DNA of 64,000 nucleotides, from positions 62,758,195 to 62,822,194 of the forward strand of contig JAOANR010000003.1 in the NCBI GenBank assembly GCA_030278955.1, given 5' to 3'. The first letter of the stretch is position 1. Each line of letters starts with the position of its first letter. Below the pieces are notes generated by a model, which saw only the letters and a list, made by a program, of their open reading frames with translations, searched no databases and was not told the DNA's origin. The position numbers and the translations under genes are program-made. This DNA comes from Hygrophila difformis (taxonomy: Eukaryota; Streptophyta; Magnoliopsida; Lamiales; Acanthaceae). Positions 11,032 to 20,805 of the stretch are shown here, piece after piece.

Positions 11032-12537
11032 CTACCCAGGGTTTTTACCACCCAAGGTTATTGCCTTGGCCAACACCCTTAGTTCGTCTTCCTCTTTATT
11101 GTGTTTCAATTCCTCAAAACGAGTCCCGTGTATAGGTAGACGCTTCTCATCTCGTTCCACAAAGAACTTTTCCAAGCGGGCCGCTTTCTCGGCCAGCTGG
11201 GCAAGATCAGTTGCGTCATGCACAATTAAATATTCTTTTAGTCTCGGCAACATATTAGCCACTGCTATATTGGCTATTTCCCTTTCCGGGATTGCTATGG
11301 AACATCGGTCTTGAAGCCGTTGTAATCTACTGATAAACGTACTTGCCGCCTCATCGGCATATTGTTTGGCATTGGTAAGGTCTGCAAGGCTTACCTGTGA
11401 TAGTGGAGTGTATAACCTATCATGGAATGCACGTTCGAGGTCAGCCCAATTTTGTATCGAGTTAGGCCGCAAAGAGGCAAACCATGCGAAGGCAGGTCCG
11501 GTAAGGGATGAGCTAAACAGTCTTAGTTTCAGCCAGTCATTGGCCGCTGCTTCCCCGCACTGAGCTGTGAACCTTCCGACGTGCTCCACTGTAGACTTGC
11601 CATCATCTCCTGAAAAAGAGGTGAATTCTGGCATCTTGAAGCCCCTCGGATAGGGCTGCATGGTATCTACCCAGTCCGGATACGGCTTCCGGTATGTAGG
11701 CCGCTCCATCGGCTTTAGCTGGATTCCGAAGTGCTGCTGCATCATGTCCGCGAGTAACTCCGGTGAGATCACTGGTGCCTGCGTAGGAGGCATCGCAGCA
11801 GTTGTTGTGGGTGCTCCACATGGTTGTGGGGCGTGTCCTCCTGCATGGATAGGAGTGGCGGTAGGTGGCATGGGAGCCGCCATCACTCCTCCTGTCTCGG
11901 TAGCCTGCCCCCCTAGGGTTGGTGGCATCCAACCCGGGTTGAGAGGAGCCGCCACATATGGTGCAGTTGGGATGTTCGGCATCTGAGGTGCCGCCTGTCT
12001 GGGTGCCATGCTAGGTCCGGTCGCCATACAGCCTGGTGTAGCACTGGTTGCCATCAAAGGATTTGATGGAACATATACCGGCATGGGAGGTGCCGCGTAA
12101 CCCAAATTCGGCATGCTGGGTGCCGCTGTAGAGAAAGTATACGCTGTCTGGTATGAATGTGGAAACATACTGGCCACGCTTCCAGAATCCTGGAGTGGCG
12201 GCTGGCCTGGTGTGTTTCCCCACATTCGGTGTTGTCCTCCTGACGGTCCTGGATACAGAGTGCTAGGTGCCATAATAGAACTGGATGCCGGGAGGCCTCC
12301 ATCGCGCAGGGAACCGCATATCTGGCTAGTCTGGTCGGCCATGGCAGGCCGCAGGACGTCCATTAGATGCCTCGTGAGCAAAGGCATAAACTCGGCCATC
12401 GATTCCGTTATCGATAGCCGTATTTGCTCGGACAATGTATGGGTCTGGATAATCCCTTGTAGTGGTTGAGAGGAGCTCGCCATCTCAATGGCGTCCTCAA
12501 ACGGCGTTCGCACCGATGTATTCTCTTGTAGAGACAT
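11032..12537 (-). CDS. Gag protein of the gag-only gypsy element
   Basis: An intact 501-codon frame from the first ATG at 12537 to a stop at 11032. The frame is also open upstream through the primer site to the LTR edge, but with no ATG there. The N-terminal half is Pro/Met/Ala-rich and low in complexity. The C-terminal half has the Retrotrans_gag fold region: FTSFSGDDGKSTVEHVGRF, then LTGPAFAWFASLRP, IQNWADLERAFHDRLY and FISRLQRLQDRCSIAIPE. No CCHC zinc knuckle and no protease follow; the frame stops soon after the gag domain. Its role would be capsid formation in the cytoplasm for RNA packaging. An uninterrupted frame in an element without pol suggests that gag itself has been kept or only recently spread. 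Confidence 0.88.
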   Translation of the reverse strand: MSLQENTSVRTPFEDAIEMASSSQPLQGIIQTHTLSEQIRLSITESMAEFMPLLTRHLMDVLRPAMADQTSQICGSLRDGGLPASSSIMAPSTLYPGPSGGQHRMWGNTPGQPPLQDSGSVASMFPHSYQTAYTFSTAAPSMPNLGYAAPPMPVYVPSNPLMATSATPGCMATGPSMAPRQAAPQMPNIPTAPYVAAPLNPGWMPPTLGGQATETGGVMAAPMPPTATPIHAGGHAPQPCGAPTTTAAMPPTQAPVISPELLADMMQQHFGIQLKPMERPTYRKPYPDWVDTMQPYPRGFKMPEFTSFSGDDGKSTVEHVGRFTAQCGEAAANDWLKLRLFSSSLTGPAFAWFASLRPNSIQNWADLERAFHDRLYTPLSQVSLADLTNAKQYADEAASTFISRLQRLQDRCSIAIPEREIANIAVANMLPRLKEYLIVHDATDLAQLAEKAARLEKFFVERDEKRLPIHGTRFEELKHNKEEDELRVLAKAITLGGKNPG

Positions 12538-12624
12538 ATCCTCAAATTGCTCAGTCAAATTAACAACTTTTCCAGATCTTGATATGCATACACTATTCGG
12601 AGCGGATATGGTTTCCACTTCGTG

Positions 12625-12644
12625 TCCCACTGGGCGTGCCAATT
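12625..12644 (-). other. Primer-binding site of the gag-only gypsy element
   Basis: Next to the 5' LTR the minus strand reads TGGCACGCCCAGTGGGACA, beginning with TGG as needed to pair with a tRNA CCA end. I cannot name the tRNA with confidence. Confidence 0.6.
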
Positions 12645-13545
12645 TGTTAACGCTGAAAATCTTGGGAGGAAAGATCTCTCTTTTATTACGAATTAAGAGG
12701 AAAGATTACAGGAAAACTAGAAAGCAAATTACAGGAATTGAAGAAAGCAGTAAAGGAATTGAAAAAATACAGAAAAGCTGTAAAGTGCAGGAAAGCGATA
12801 AAGAAAGTAAAAATGTAAAAACTGGCTCTCTGAGGAGAAGATTGGAGATCCTTTTGCGTATGATGTAGCTTGTGTTTATATAGTGGAGAGTTTTCCTAGA
12901 TCTGGCCGCTTCATGGTTTGTCTCTGGATATCTATTTCCTTGTTTCCTTGATAGCGTATCCGCTTAGGATTCGTTTCCACGATCCTATCTGGATTTCTTT
13001 CCTTGCCTTGATGTGTTTCCTTGTATGAGGCCTCCATTCAATGCGCATTCCAGATGGACTCCAACCTTCCAGATGGACTCCGTCAGTCCAGACGGCCTCC
13101 GTTCTGACCCTAAACCCAGCTGGGCCTCCATCCATCTCCATCATTCCAGATGGACTCCATCATTCCAGATGGACTCCGTCAGTCCAGACGGCCTCCGTTC
13201 TGACCCTAAACCCAGCTGGGCCTCCATCTATCTCCATCATTCCAGATGGACTCCATCATTCCAGATGGACTCATCATTCCAGATGGACTCCAACCTTCCA
13301 GATGGACTCCGTCATCTCTTTGGGCCTCCATGGCCTCCACCCTTACAGACGGCCTCCCTCTTCCGGGCTGTGTCTACGCGGCCTCCCTCTCTCGGGCTGT
13401 GTCTACGCGGCCTGTGTCTACGCGGCCTCCCTCTTCCGGGCTGTGTCTACGCGGCCTCCCTCTTCCGGATATATTTTACCCAATTGGGCTAATTTATTTA
13501 GACGAGCAACTCCATTGGGCTTAATATATTTTTACTATGTTAACA
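12645..13545 (-). repeat. 5' LTR of the gag-only gypsy element
   Basis: 901 bp, near identical to the other LTR. The extra 111 bp comes mainly from one additional ~100-bp unit of the CCAGATGGACTCC minisatellite (about 13145-13245) and a 12-bp extra unit near 13410. Outside these indels the two LTRs look almost the same, pointing to a recent insertion with unstable repeats. Confidence 0.9.
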
Positions 13546-13688
13546 CTACTATATATGGAGAACTAGTTTTTTTTCCAACAAGTATTTTTGGAAGCCACGG
13601 AGGCCTCTCCATAAATCATTTGTGATTGGAATAGGTACATGCTATATTCAATATTCACTGGAAACTTTGGCTGTTGATTGTTATGCAG

Positions 13689-13870
13689 GTTGTTCAGTTG
13701 ACAAAGTTTGATTACCGGCTTTCTAATGATCTTGGTGAAGACCTACAAAAGTTGCGTTGCCGAGTGAATTATCATGCTTTAAGGTTTACTAAACCTTTAA
13801 GGAATCTCGGCCAAAGACTTGTTGCACACATGCGGAAAATGGCGAAACGTTATATTGCTATTCACTTGAG
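13689..13870 (+). CDS. O-fucosyltransferase exon
   Basis: Acceptor TTATGCAG, donor AG|GTTTGA. Encodes VVQLTKFDYRLSNDLGEDLQ through MAKRYIAIHLR, the start of the most conserved region of the family. Phase 2 end, matching the next exon. Confidence 0.88.
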
Positions 13871-13913
13871 GTTTGACATTCTATATCTTAATAAGTTTCT
13901 CAATTGGCTGTGT

Positions 13914-13918
<5 letters not shown>

Positions 13919-13954
<36 letters not shown>
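13919..13954. repeat. (AT)n microsatellite
   Basis: About 18 AT units inside the fucosyltransferase intron, just after the third visible exon. Confidence 0.95.
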
Positions 13955-13958
<4 letters not shown>

Positions 13959-14113
13959 GTACTTCATAAATCCGACTTATTCCGAAATCCTACCTGCTCC
14001 AATTTTCAAGCAGTTAACAGCTAAAAGTTTGAGAATTGAGGCGTATGTATTTAACTCCTGGCCTGTCGCTATATGTAGAGCGAGTAGTAGTGTAGACCTT
14101 GATAAGTTGAGTC

Positions 14114-14466
14114 TGTTGGAATTTTTTAAATTGGGAGAACAACACTTTTTGAGAATTTAGAGGTTGTGTATCTAAATCTCGTTCTCCATTCTCTGATACT
14201 AATTCTGTTATTCTGAATTGGGGAGAACTATTGAGTTTAGGAATTATGCTTCTCTAAAACTCGTCTCATTTTTTTCATTAACATTACACGGCTATTTATA
14301 GCCGGAAGAATACAAACGTGATAATATAAAATACAACATTTTTGACAAACGCAATCCGCAATATTTGACGGATTGTTATTCAAACATTACTGCTTCTTTT
14401 GATTGCGGCTTCCTGTCGGTAATCACTTTGCCGTTTCTTTGGACTGAATGAGTTTAACGTTTAACA
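14114..14466 (-). repeat. 3' LTR of the non-coding copia derivative
   Basis: 353 bp, TGTTGGAATTTT...CGTTTAACA. Differs from its partner mainly by a ~23-bp segment near 14410-14440. Confidence 0.92.
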
Positions 14467-15703
14467 TTTCCCCCCTTAAACTCATTCCTTTGAAATCTTG
14501 AATTCCAAGCTCTTGGTGATTGCTTCAATCCAAAGAACACTTTCTTCAACGCGATCAAAATTTTTCTGCTCCACAACAACAATTAATTTTCAACCAATTT
14601 TCTGAATGTTGTCAGCACCTCCTTGTTTTCATTTTCTTTTTTTTTTCTTTTTTTTTTTTTGATTTCGCACTTCTTCTTCTTGTGCTCCAACTGTTGAATT
14701 TGACTGGATTCCCAATAACAGCATTGATTTCACTTTAATTGAGTGTCCTCCATTTTGGAAATCAAACGGGCAGAATTCCACTTTGTTATTGAATGCCCAA
14801 TTAAATATCTTCATGCCCCACCCAATTCAATTTTGCAGGTCTTTGTGTCTTCCTCGGAGTCAAGCAAATTGGAAACATATCTCTCTCAATTTTCCTTTCT
14901 TCTTTTTCGTCTACACACCCAGATCACTTTGTCAATTCCCGATTAAGAAATATATCCAGCGGCAGAGGGACAGTGGCGCGCAGCAAGGCAGTAGGAAGAG
15001 AACGATTGGGCTTTGGCAACGGGCGACGGCGACGCAAGTTTCGCAGTGGCTGGAGGCGATGGTTTACGCAGGCAGTATTGGTTGCAGGCACTCGATAGCT
15101 TGAGATTGAGCATTATGTGCTCGGAGGACGAAGGCACGAGCTGTATTAGTTGGTTGGCGGCAGCGAAGGCTCAGCAGATTGGGCCAGTGGCGATTGGCTC
15201 GGCGATGATGTCGGATCTGGTGATAGCAGCAGGCGGCACTTTGGCGGCGTTTGGCGGTGGTGCTGGTCGGCTCTCGGCGGTGCTCCGTGGTCGGAGGAGA
15301 GAGCAGAGGCTCTGGCTCGTCGGAGTTGTGGCGACGATCTGGTGCTGTCGCGGCTGCAGCTGGTGTTGGCTGCGCTCGACGCTCTGTGGTGGTTTAAGCT
15401 CGTCGTAGGTGTCGCGACTGCGGTGGTTCTTTCGCGGTTGCAGCTGATGTTGGCAGCGGCTGGCTCAGGTTCCTTTCTGGCAACAGCGGTCTGCTCTTGC
15501 AAAACCCTGTAAGAAATGTCTTTTAATTGAGTGTTTATACTCAATTTTTTAATGCTCTGAGTTTGGATCGACTCAGACTCTGGGCTCTACCCAACTTTTC
15601 TTCTTCCCTCTGAGTTTGGATCACTCAGGCTCTGGGCTTCTACCCAGCTTTTCTTTCGCTCTGAGTTTGGATCACACAGGATCACTCAGGCTCTGATACC
15701 AAA

Positions 15704-16033
15704 TGTTGGAATTTTTTAAATTGGGAGAACAACACTTTTTGAGAATTTAGAGGTTGTGTATCTAAATCTCGTTCTCCATTCTCTGATACCAATTATGTTA
15801 TTCTGAATTGGGGAGAACTATTGAGTTTAGGAATTATGCTTCTCTAAAACTCGTCTCATTTTTTTCATTAACATTACACGGCTATTTATAGCCGGAAGAA
15901 TACAAACGTGATAATATAAAATACAACATTTTTGACAAACGCAATCCGCAATATTTGACGGATTGTTATTCAAACATTACTGCTTCTTTTGATTGCGGCG
16001 CTTCTTTGGACTGAATAAGTTTAACGTTTAACA
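15704..16033 (-). repeat. 5' LTR of the non-coding copia derivative
   Basis: 330 bp, nearly identical to 14114-14466 apart from a ~23-bp indel and a few substitutions, so the insertion is recent. The minus-strand TATAAATA box is conserved. Confidence 0.92.
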
Positions 16034-16128
16034 GAGTCATCATGCATGATTAATATATACATATAATAATTAATGATTATATATAGATTATGTTGATTGT
16101 GAAATACTAGTGTACAAAACAATTTCAG

Positions 16129-16231
16129 GTTTGAACCTGACATGCTTGCATTTTCTGGGTGTTACTATGGTGGGGGTGAGAAAGAAAGGCAAGAGCTGGG
16201 TGAGATAAGGAAGCGGTGGGAAACATTGCCT
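16129..16231 (+). CDS. O-fucosyltransferase exon with the FEPDMLAFSGC motif
   Basis: Acceptor ATTTCAG, donor CCT|GTACGT. Encodes FEPDMLAFSGCYYGGGEKER and on to RKRWETLP. With the HLR before it, this is the HLRFE.DM signature near the sugar-nucleotide site. Confidence 0.9.
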
Positions 16232-16432
16232 GTACGTAATTAAGGTTTTGATTCACGTATTATTATTATTTTATGTATGTATATATAATGTACTACGTAT
16301 ATACTAGTACTAGTATTATTGTCCCTCCCCAGCTGGCAACTGATCAGGCTGATGATGTATGAGACTTACGTTTTATAGTATATATGTTTGGTGTTTGGTG
16401 TTTGATGCATGCATATGGTACGGTTGGTTTAG

Positions 16433-16779
16433 GACTTGCAGCCGGATGAGGAGCGAATGCGAGGGAAGTGCCCATTGACCCCTCATGAGGTGGGTTTGCT
16501 GTTGCGGGCCCTTGACTTTGACAATAACACATATGTTTATGTTGCATCAGGAGAAATATACGGTGGAGAAGAAACTTTGAAACCTCTTAAAGAGCTATTT
16601 CCAAACTTGTACACAAAAGAGATGCTGATGGGTGAAGAAGATTTGAAAGGTCTTGTTAGGTATTCATCTCGTTTGGCTGCCATAGACTACATTGTGTGCG
16701 ATGAAAGCGATGTGTTTGTTACGAATAAAAATGGGAATATGGCAAAGATCCTGGCGGGGAGGAGGAGGTATATGGGGCA
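16433..16779 (+). CDS. O-fucosyltransferase exon interrupted by a copia LTR
   Basis: Acceptor GTTTAG. Encodes DLQPDEERMRGKCPLTPHE, YVASGEIYGGEET, SSRLAAIDYIVCDESDVF and MAKILAGRRRYMGH, all uninterrupted. The copia LTR begins at 16780, inside the His codon. The family's remaining C-terminal segment was not found in the unique sequence downstream. Confidence 0.88.
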
Positions 16780-17046
16780 TGTTGGAGCATGCATCAGACA
16801 TCTTGGCGATGAGTATGAGCAGCAGCATGAATCGAATAGAGGCATTGGCTAGCTTGGGCTTTGGTTCTATATTTTTGGGCTTTATGTTTTATTGGGCCTG
16901 TTCTTTCTCTGTTTTGGGCCTTATGTATTGTTTGCCTATAAGTCTTTGGTCTGTCTTCTTCCTTTGTATCGAACATTTATTTTCTTCGAGCTCAATGAAA
17001 ATCATCACTGCCTTTCAAATGCTTCCCTCGCTTTGTTGGTTCAACA
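16780..17046 (+). repeat. 5' LTR of the exon-inserted copia element
   Basis: 267 bp, TGTTGGAGCATG...GTTCAACA. It is followed at once by TGGTATCAGAGC (17047-17058), the tRNA-Met primer site, which fixes the LTR end. Confidence 0.9.
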
Positions 17047-17132
17047 TGGTATCAGAGCTTAGATCCTGATTCCTCTACCTCAATTGTTGCTGTTTTACAT
17101 CCGTCCTACACTCTCCAATTCGTGTTTGTGAT

Positions 17133-19719
17133 ATGTCTACTGAGGATAGCCTGAATATTCCTCCACCGGCGACGGCGACATCAACACCAGCTAGCAGCTC
17201 AGCTCAAACCACATCAAATCCACCTGCGATCACTCAATTTGGAACTGCTTTCACTCTCACAGCTGCAGATCAGCCTAATCTCCAATTGACTTCGTCTCTA
17301 CTGGATCAAAACAACTGGACATCATGGCGAATCGATGTGGAGCAAACTCTGATAATCAAATCCAAATTAGGATTTGTTAACGGTACTATTCTGCCTCCTG
17401 AGTCTACTAATGCGATTGAGTATGCAAATTGGAAAATTATTGATTGCTTAGTTCTGAAGTGGTTACGAAACTCAATTACCCCTGAAATTAGTAGACAATT
17501 TGTGCATTCTTCATCTGCTAGAGCTCTTTGGATTGAGTTAGAAGAATGCTATGGAAAAATGTGCGGACCTAGAATTTTGCAACTTAAAAAGAAGATTGTC
17601 AATTTTACTCAAGGCTCTAGATCTGTTACTGACTATTTTGTTAAGCTCAAAACGATGTGGAGTGACTTTCTAGCCTTGGATCCTCATCCTACTAACAATC
17701 TCGAAGTGTTGAGATCACTGAATAAGGCTGATGAAAAGGCATTACTACTTCAATTCTTAAGCGGCTTGAATGAAGAGTTTACTCATGTGAGCAATCAGAT
17801 CCTGTTGACTGATCCCCTGCCCTCTATCAATGGAGCCTATGGTATGATTTGCACTGCAGAAGCTCAGAAAGGAACTTTGGAGAACATTGACACTGACTCA
17901 GGAGGTGGTTTTGCATTAGCTGCTACTGAGAAAATCCAGTTTGATAAGGGAGGCAATCGTCCTTCTTGTACATACTGCAAGAAGCTTGGTCACACTAACT
18001 AAGGACAAGTGTTTCAAGTTGGCTAACAAAAATTCTTATTGTGATCATTGCAAACAAAGTGGACACTCGAAGGCCTCTTGCTTCAAGCTCACTGGAGTTG
18101 TTCCAGACTGGTACAAATCCGTGAAAGAAAAGAGATCAAATGATGTTGTTGGTGCCATCACTGCTGGAGTTGAAAGTGCTAAGACTACCAGTGCTGATTC
18201 CTTGATTGCAAAACTTGAAGAACTGCTGCTGTCCAAAGGCAATAAAGCTGGAGATATGAACACTCCACTGGAGCTTGCTGCTGGCATTTACAATATGACA
18301 GGTAGCACTTCATCAACATCTCTTTATTTTAGTGACAAGTGGTTATTAGATTCAGGTGCAAGTTGCCATTTATGTGCCAATAAATCCTTTCTCATTGATC
18401 CTCAGCCTTTAACTTCTCTTGTTCATATATATCTGCCTGATGGCACTCCTAAAATCCCCTCACACATTGGTTCAGTGGCTTTGTCTAAAGACTTCATTGT
18501 TCCAAATGTGATATATGTCCCTGGGATAGTTTTAAATCTCATCTCCATAGGTCAGCTCACTCATGATCTTAAGTGCATAGCTATTTTTGATGAGACCTCT
18601 TGCATTTTGCAGGACCTGACCTGTAGGAGATATCTTCTTACAGTTAAAATACAAAATAAACTCTACATTTGTAATTCAACTTCCAGTAAGATTACTGAAT
18701 CTTTTCCTCTTGCTTCTGCTATTCATGATATTGAGTCTGTTAAATGTTGGCATTACAGATTAGGACATCCGTCTATCACTGTTATGACTAAACTTGGTCT
18801 ATACAATAACACTTTTGCCTCTGTTCCTTGTGATATATGTAAGTGTTCTAAAATGCATCGCTTATCCTTCAGTGATAGCTCTTCTCAAGCTGAGCATGTT
18901 TTTGACTTGGTGCATTGTGACATTTGGGGACCTTTCAACATTCTTGATAGATCTAAATCTAGATATTTGCTTACCATTGTTAATGATGCATCTAGGGCAA
19001 CCTGGCTCTTTTTATCGGGGCATAAATCAGAAACCTACACCACTCTTGTCTACTTCATATCCCATGTTCAAAATCAGTACAGTCGGGGTATTAAAATCCT
19101 TAGGACTGATAATGGCACTGAATTTAGTAACAAGAAGTGCCATGATCTTTTTGCCAAACTTGGAATTGTTCATCAAACCTCTTGCATTTACACCCCTCAA
19201 CAAAATGGGAGAGTGGAGAGAAAACACCAACACCTTGTCCAGGTTGCTAGAAGCCTTTTTTTAACCTCTGGAATTCCTAAATCTTTTTGGGGGGATGCTA
19301 TGTTAGCCTCAGCCTACATCATAAACAGGTTGCCTACCAAAATTCTTCACTGGAAGTCCCCTTGTGAGGTTCTTTTGGGTACCCCTCCAGATTTATCCAA
19401 TCTCCACACTTTTGGGTGTCTATGCTATGTTAAAAATTCCACACCTCACTTAGGAAAATTAGATCCAAGGGGCATGAAGGGGGTTCACCTAGGGACAGCT
19501 GCAAATAAAAAGGGCTTCAAAGTTCTGCTACTAGATTCAAAGAAAGTGGTTATATCTAGAGATGTCATATTTTATGATACACTCTTTCCTTACAAAGATG
19601 CTAGCTATCTGTCATCATCCTCATCACCCTTACAGCCTTCATCAGTGACTTCACCACCTATAATCACCACTGAACACTCCCTTGAACAACCCACTGTTGT
19701 TCAAGAGCACACACCTTGA
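17133..19719 (+). pseudogene. copia gag-pol polyprotein, frameshifted and truncated
   Basis: Gag begins at ATG 17133 with the typical LNGNNWTSW-like opening (LLDQNNWTSWRIDVEQ). It carries two CCHC knuckles, CTYCKKLGHT-x-KCF and CDHCKQSGHSKASCF. The frame stops at 18000-18002; a 4-bp duplication (ACTA repeated near 17995) explains the shift, and the other frame then runs open to 19719. Downstream motifs are the protease LLDSGASCH (~18345), CWHYRLGHPS (~18750) and the integrase set VHCDIWGPF, RTDNGTEFSN and TPQQNGRVERKH (18910-19230). The reading ends in the Ser/Pro-rich linker before reverse transcriptase. Confidence 0.9.
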
Positions 19720-19741
19720 ATAAAACAGAGGTAGTATATAT

Positions 19742-20795
19742 GGAAAAAAGGCCAAATATATCCATTTTGTTTGAAAAAAAGACAAATCTATCCTTTTTTA
19801 TTTTATTACCGAATTTATCCTCTACATATGCTAATTATATCCGGAAATATCCTAAATTCACTAATCGTGGAATGGCTGCTGACGTGGCAATAAATTAACT
19901 TAAACCCTACACGCTGGATGAGATTTGAAGTGTCTCTCAATTAGGGATGGGGAAAAATACCAAGTATACCGCATACCGCACATACCGTATCGAAAAAAGA
20001 ATTACAAAATTTTCGGTATACCGTAATTTTTGGTACGGTATCATACCGAAAAAAATTCTCCGTACCGTATACCTTACCGAACTTTACGGTATGAAAACTT
20101 TCATACCGTTGCCGTAGCGAACATTTTGGTATACCGATCTCCGGTATACCGAAAGTTTCGGTATGAAATATTTCCATACCGTTTCCATACCGACATTCCA
20201 GTAAGTTCGGTATATACCGCAATACCGAACATTCAGTACATACCGACATACCGTATCGCGGTATATACCGCCATACCGAACATTCACTACATACCGACAT
20301 ACCGGTATTGCGGTATATACCGGCATACCGAACTTTCGCAATATACCAACATACCGATATTACGGTATATAACGGTATCGCGGTATATACCGATACCGTG
20401 GTATATACCAAAGTTCGGTACGATAGCGGTATACTGCGGTATCAAAAAAATTATACCGTTACCGTACCGAATTCTTACGGTACGGTATGATATCATACCG
20501 AAAATTACGGTGTACCGAAAAATTCGATATTTTCGGTATTTTTTCGATACGGTATGTGCGGTATGCAGTATATTCGGTATTTTTCCCCAGCCCTGATTGA
20601 GACACACTTCAAATTTGATCCAGCGTGTAGGGTTTAAATTAATTTATTGCCACGTCAGCAGACATTCCACAATTAGTGAATTTAGAATATTTCCGGATAT
20701 AATTAGCATATGTAGAGGATAAATTCGGTAATAAAATAGAAAAATGATATATTTGATTTTTTTTAAACAAAACGGATATATTTGGCCTTTTTTCC
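19742..20795. mobile_element. Mutator-like foldback element with GGTATACCG core
   Basis: 1054 bp, bounded by GGAAAAAAGGCCAAATATATCC and its inverted copy, with a perfect 10-bp target duplication TAGTATATAT (19732-19741 and 20796-20805). The arms are ~210-bp inverted repeats. The core (about 19950-20590) is a dense mass of GGTATA/TATACCG palindromes opening and closing with GGGATGGGGAAAAATACC-type sequence, which resembles hAT termini and could be an older nested element. The 10-bp duplication and long inverted ends suggest a non-autonomous MULE. No coding capacity. Confidence 0.82.
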
Positions 20796-20805
20796 TAGTA
20801 TATAT

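Larger units (their letters stand above)
9270..13545 (-). mobile_element. Gag-only Ty3/gypsy retrotransposon (TR-GAG type)
   Basis: Complete element in minus orientation with LTRs at 9270-10059 and 12645-13545, flanked by the 5-bp target duplication CTACT (9265-9269 and 13546-13550). The internal 2.6 kb holds one long gag ORF, a ~1-kb GC-rich non-coding stretch and a polypurine tract next to the 3' LTR (minus strand GAGGGGGGCATC). There is no protease, reverse transcriptase or integrase, so it must be moved by a partner's enzymes. It sits in the intron between the second and third visible fucosyltransferase exons. Confidence 0.9.
14114..16033 (-). mobile_element. Non-coding copia derivative (LARD-like)
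   Basis: LTRs at 14114-14466 and 15704-16033 with the target duplication GAGTC at 14109-14113 and 16034-16038. The minus strand has a polypurine tract AAGGGGGGAAA next to the 3' LTR and the primer site TGGTATCAGAGCC next to the 5' LTR. The internal 1.24 kb is only leader-like sequence with no gag or pol. LTR ends and primer-site leader match the copia element at 1-3788, so it is a deletion derivative of that family. It lies in the fucosyltransferase intron before the FEPDM exon. Confidence 0.9.
3911..16852 (+). pseudogene. O-fucosyltransferase family gene, 5'-incomplete in the window and 3'-truncated by a copia insertion
   Basis: Five exons (3911-3999, 8773-8962, 13689-13870, 16129-16231, 16433-16779) join in frame to about 303 codons with no internal stop and match the plant GDP-fucose O-fucosyltransferase family (PF10250), usually around 500-560 residues. 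These are Golgi type II membrane glycosyltransferases; the acceptor cannot be told from sequence. Visible blocks run from ITDAVVVARILNATLVVPELDH through YIAIHLRFEPDMLAFSGC and YVASGEIYGG to the IDYIVCDESDVF and LAGRRRYMGH region. The membrane anchor and first exons are absent from the window. After RRYMGH the family normally has a further C-terminal segment; here a copia LTR begins inside the His codon, so the frame adds about 23 LTR-encoded residues and stops at 16850-16852. Introns hold three transposons. It is either a pseudogene or an expressed truncated allele; no exon is otherwise damaged. Confidence 0.85.
16780..19731 (+). mobile_element. Ty1/copia element inserted in a fucosyltransferase exon, 3' half deleted
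   Basis: 5' LTR 16780-17046, primer site, then gag, protease, GAG-pre-integrase and integrase to 19719. There is no reverse transcriptase, RNase H, polypurine tract or 3' LTR before different sequence begins, so the 3' half was lost by deletion. The same deletion may have removed the gene's last coding segment. The breakpoint lies within about 12 bp after 19719; a foldback element later inserted beside it. Confidence 0.88.

Noticed and set aside
14996..15544. Frames of 120-132 codons on both strands
   Set aside because: GC-rich leader of the non-coding copia derivative; no similarity to any family I recognise.
20030..20596. A 188-codon Tyr/Ile/Pro-rich frame
   Set aside because: Pure translation of GGTATA/TATACCG palindromes in the foldback core; equivalent frames exist on the other strand.
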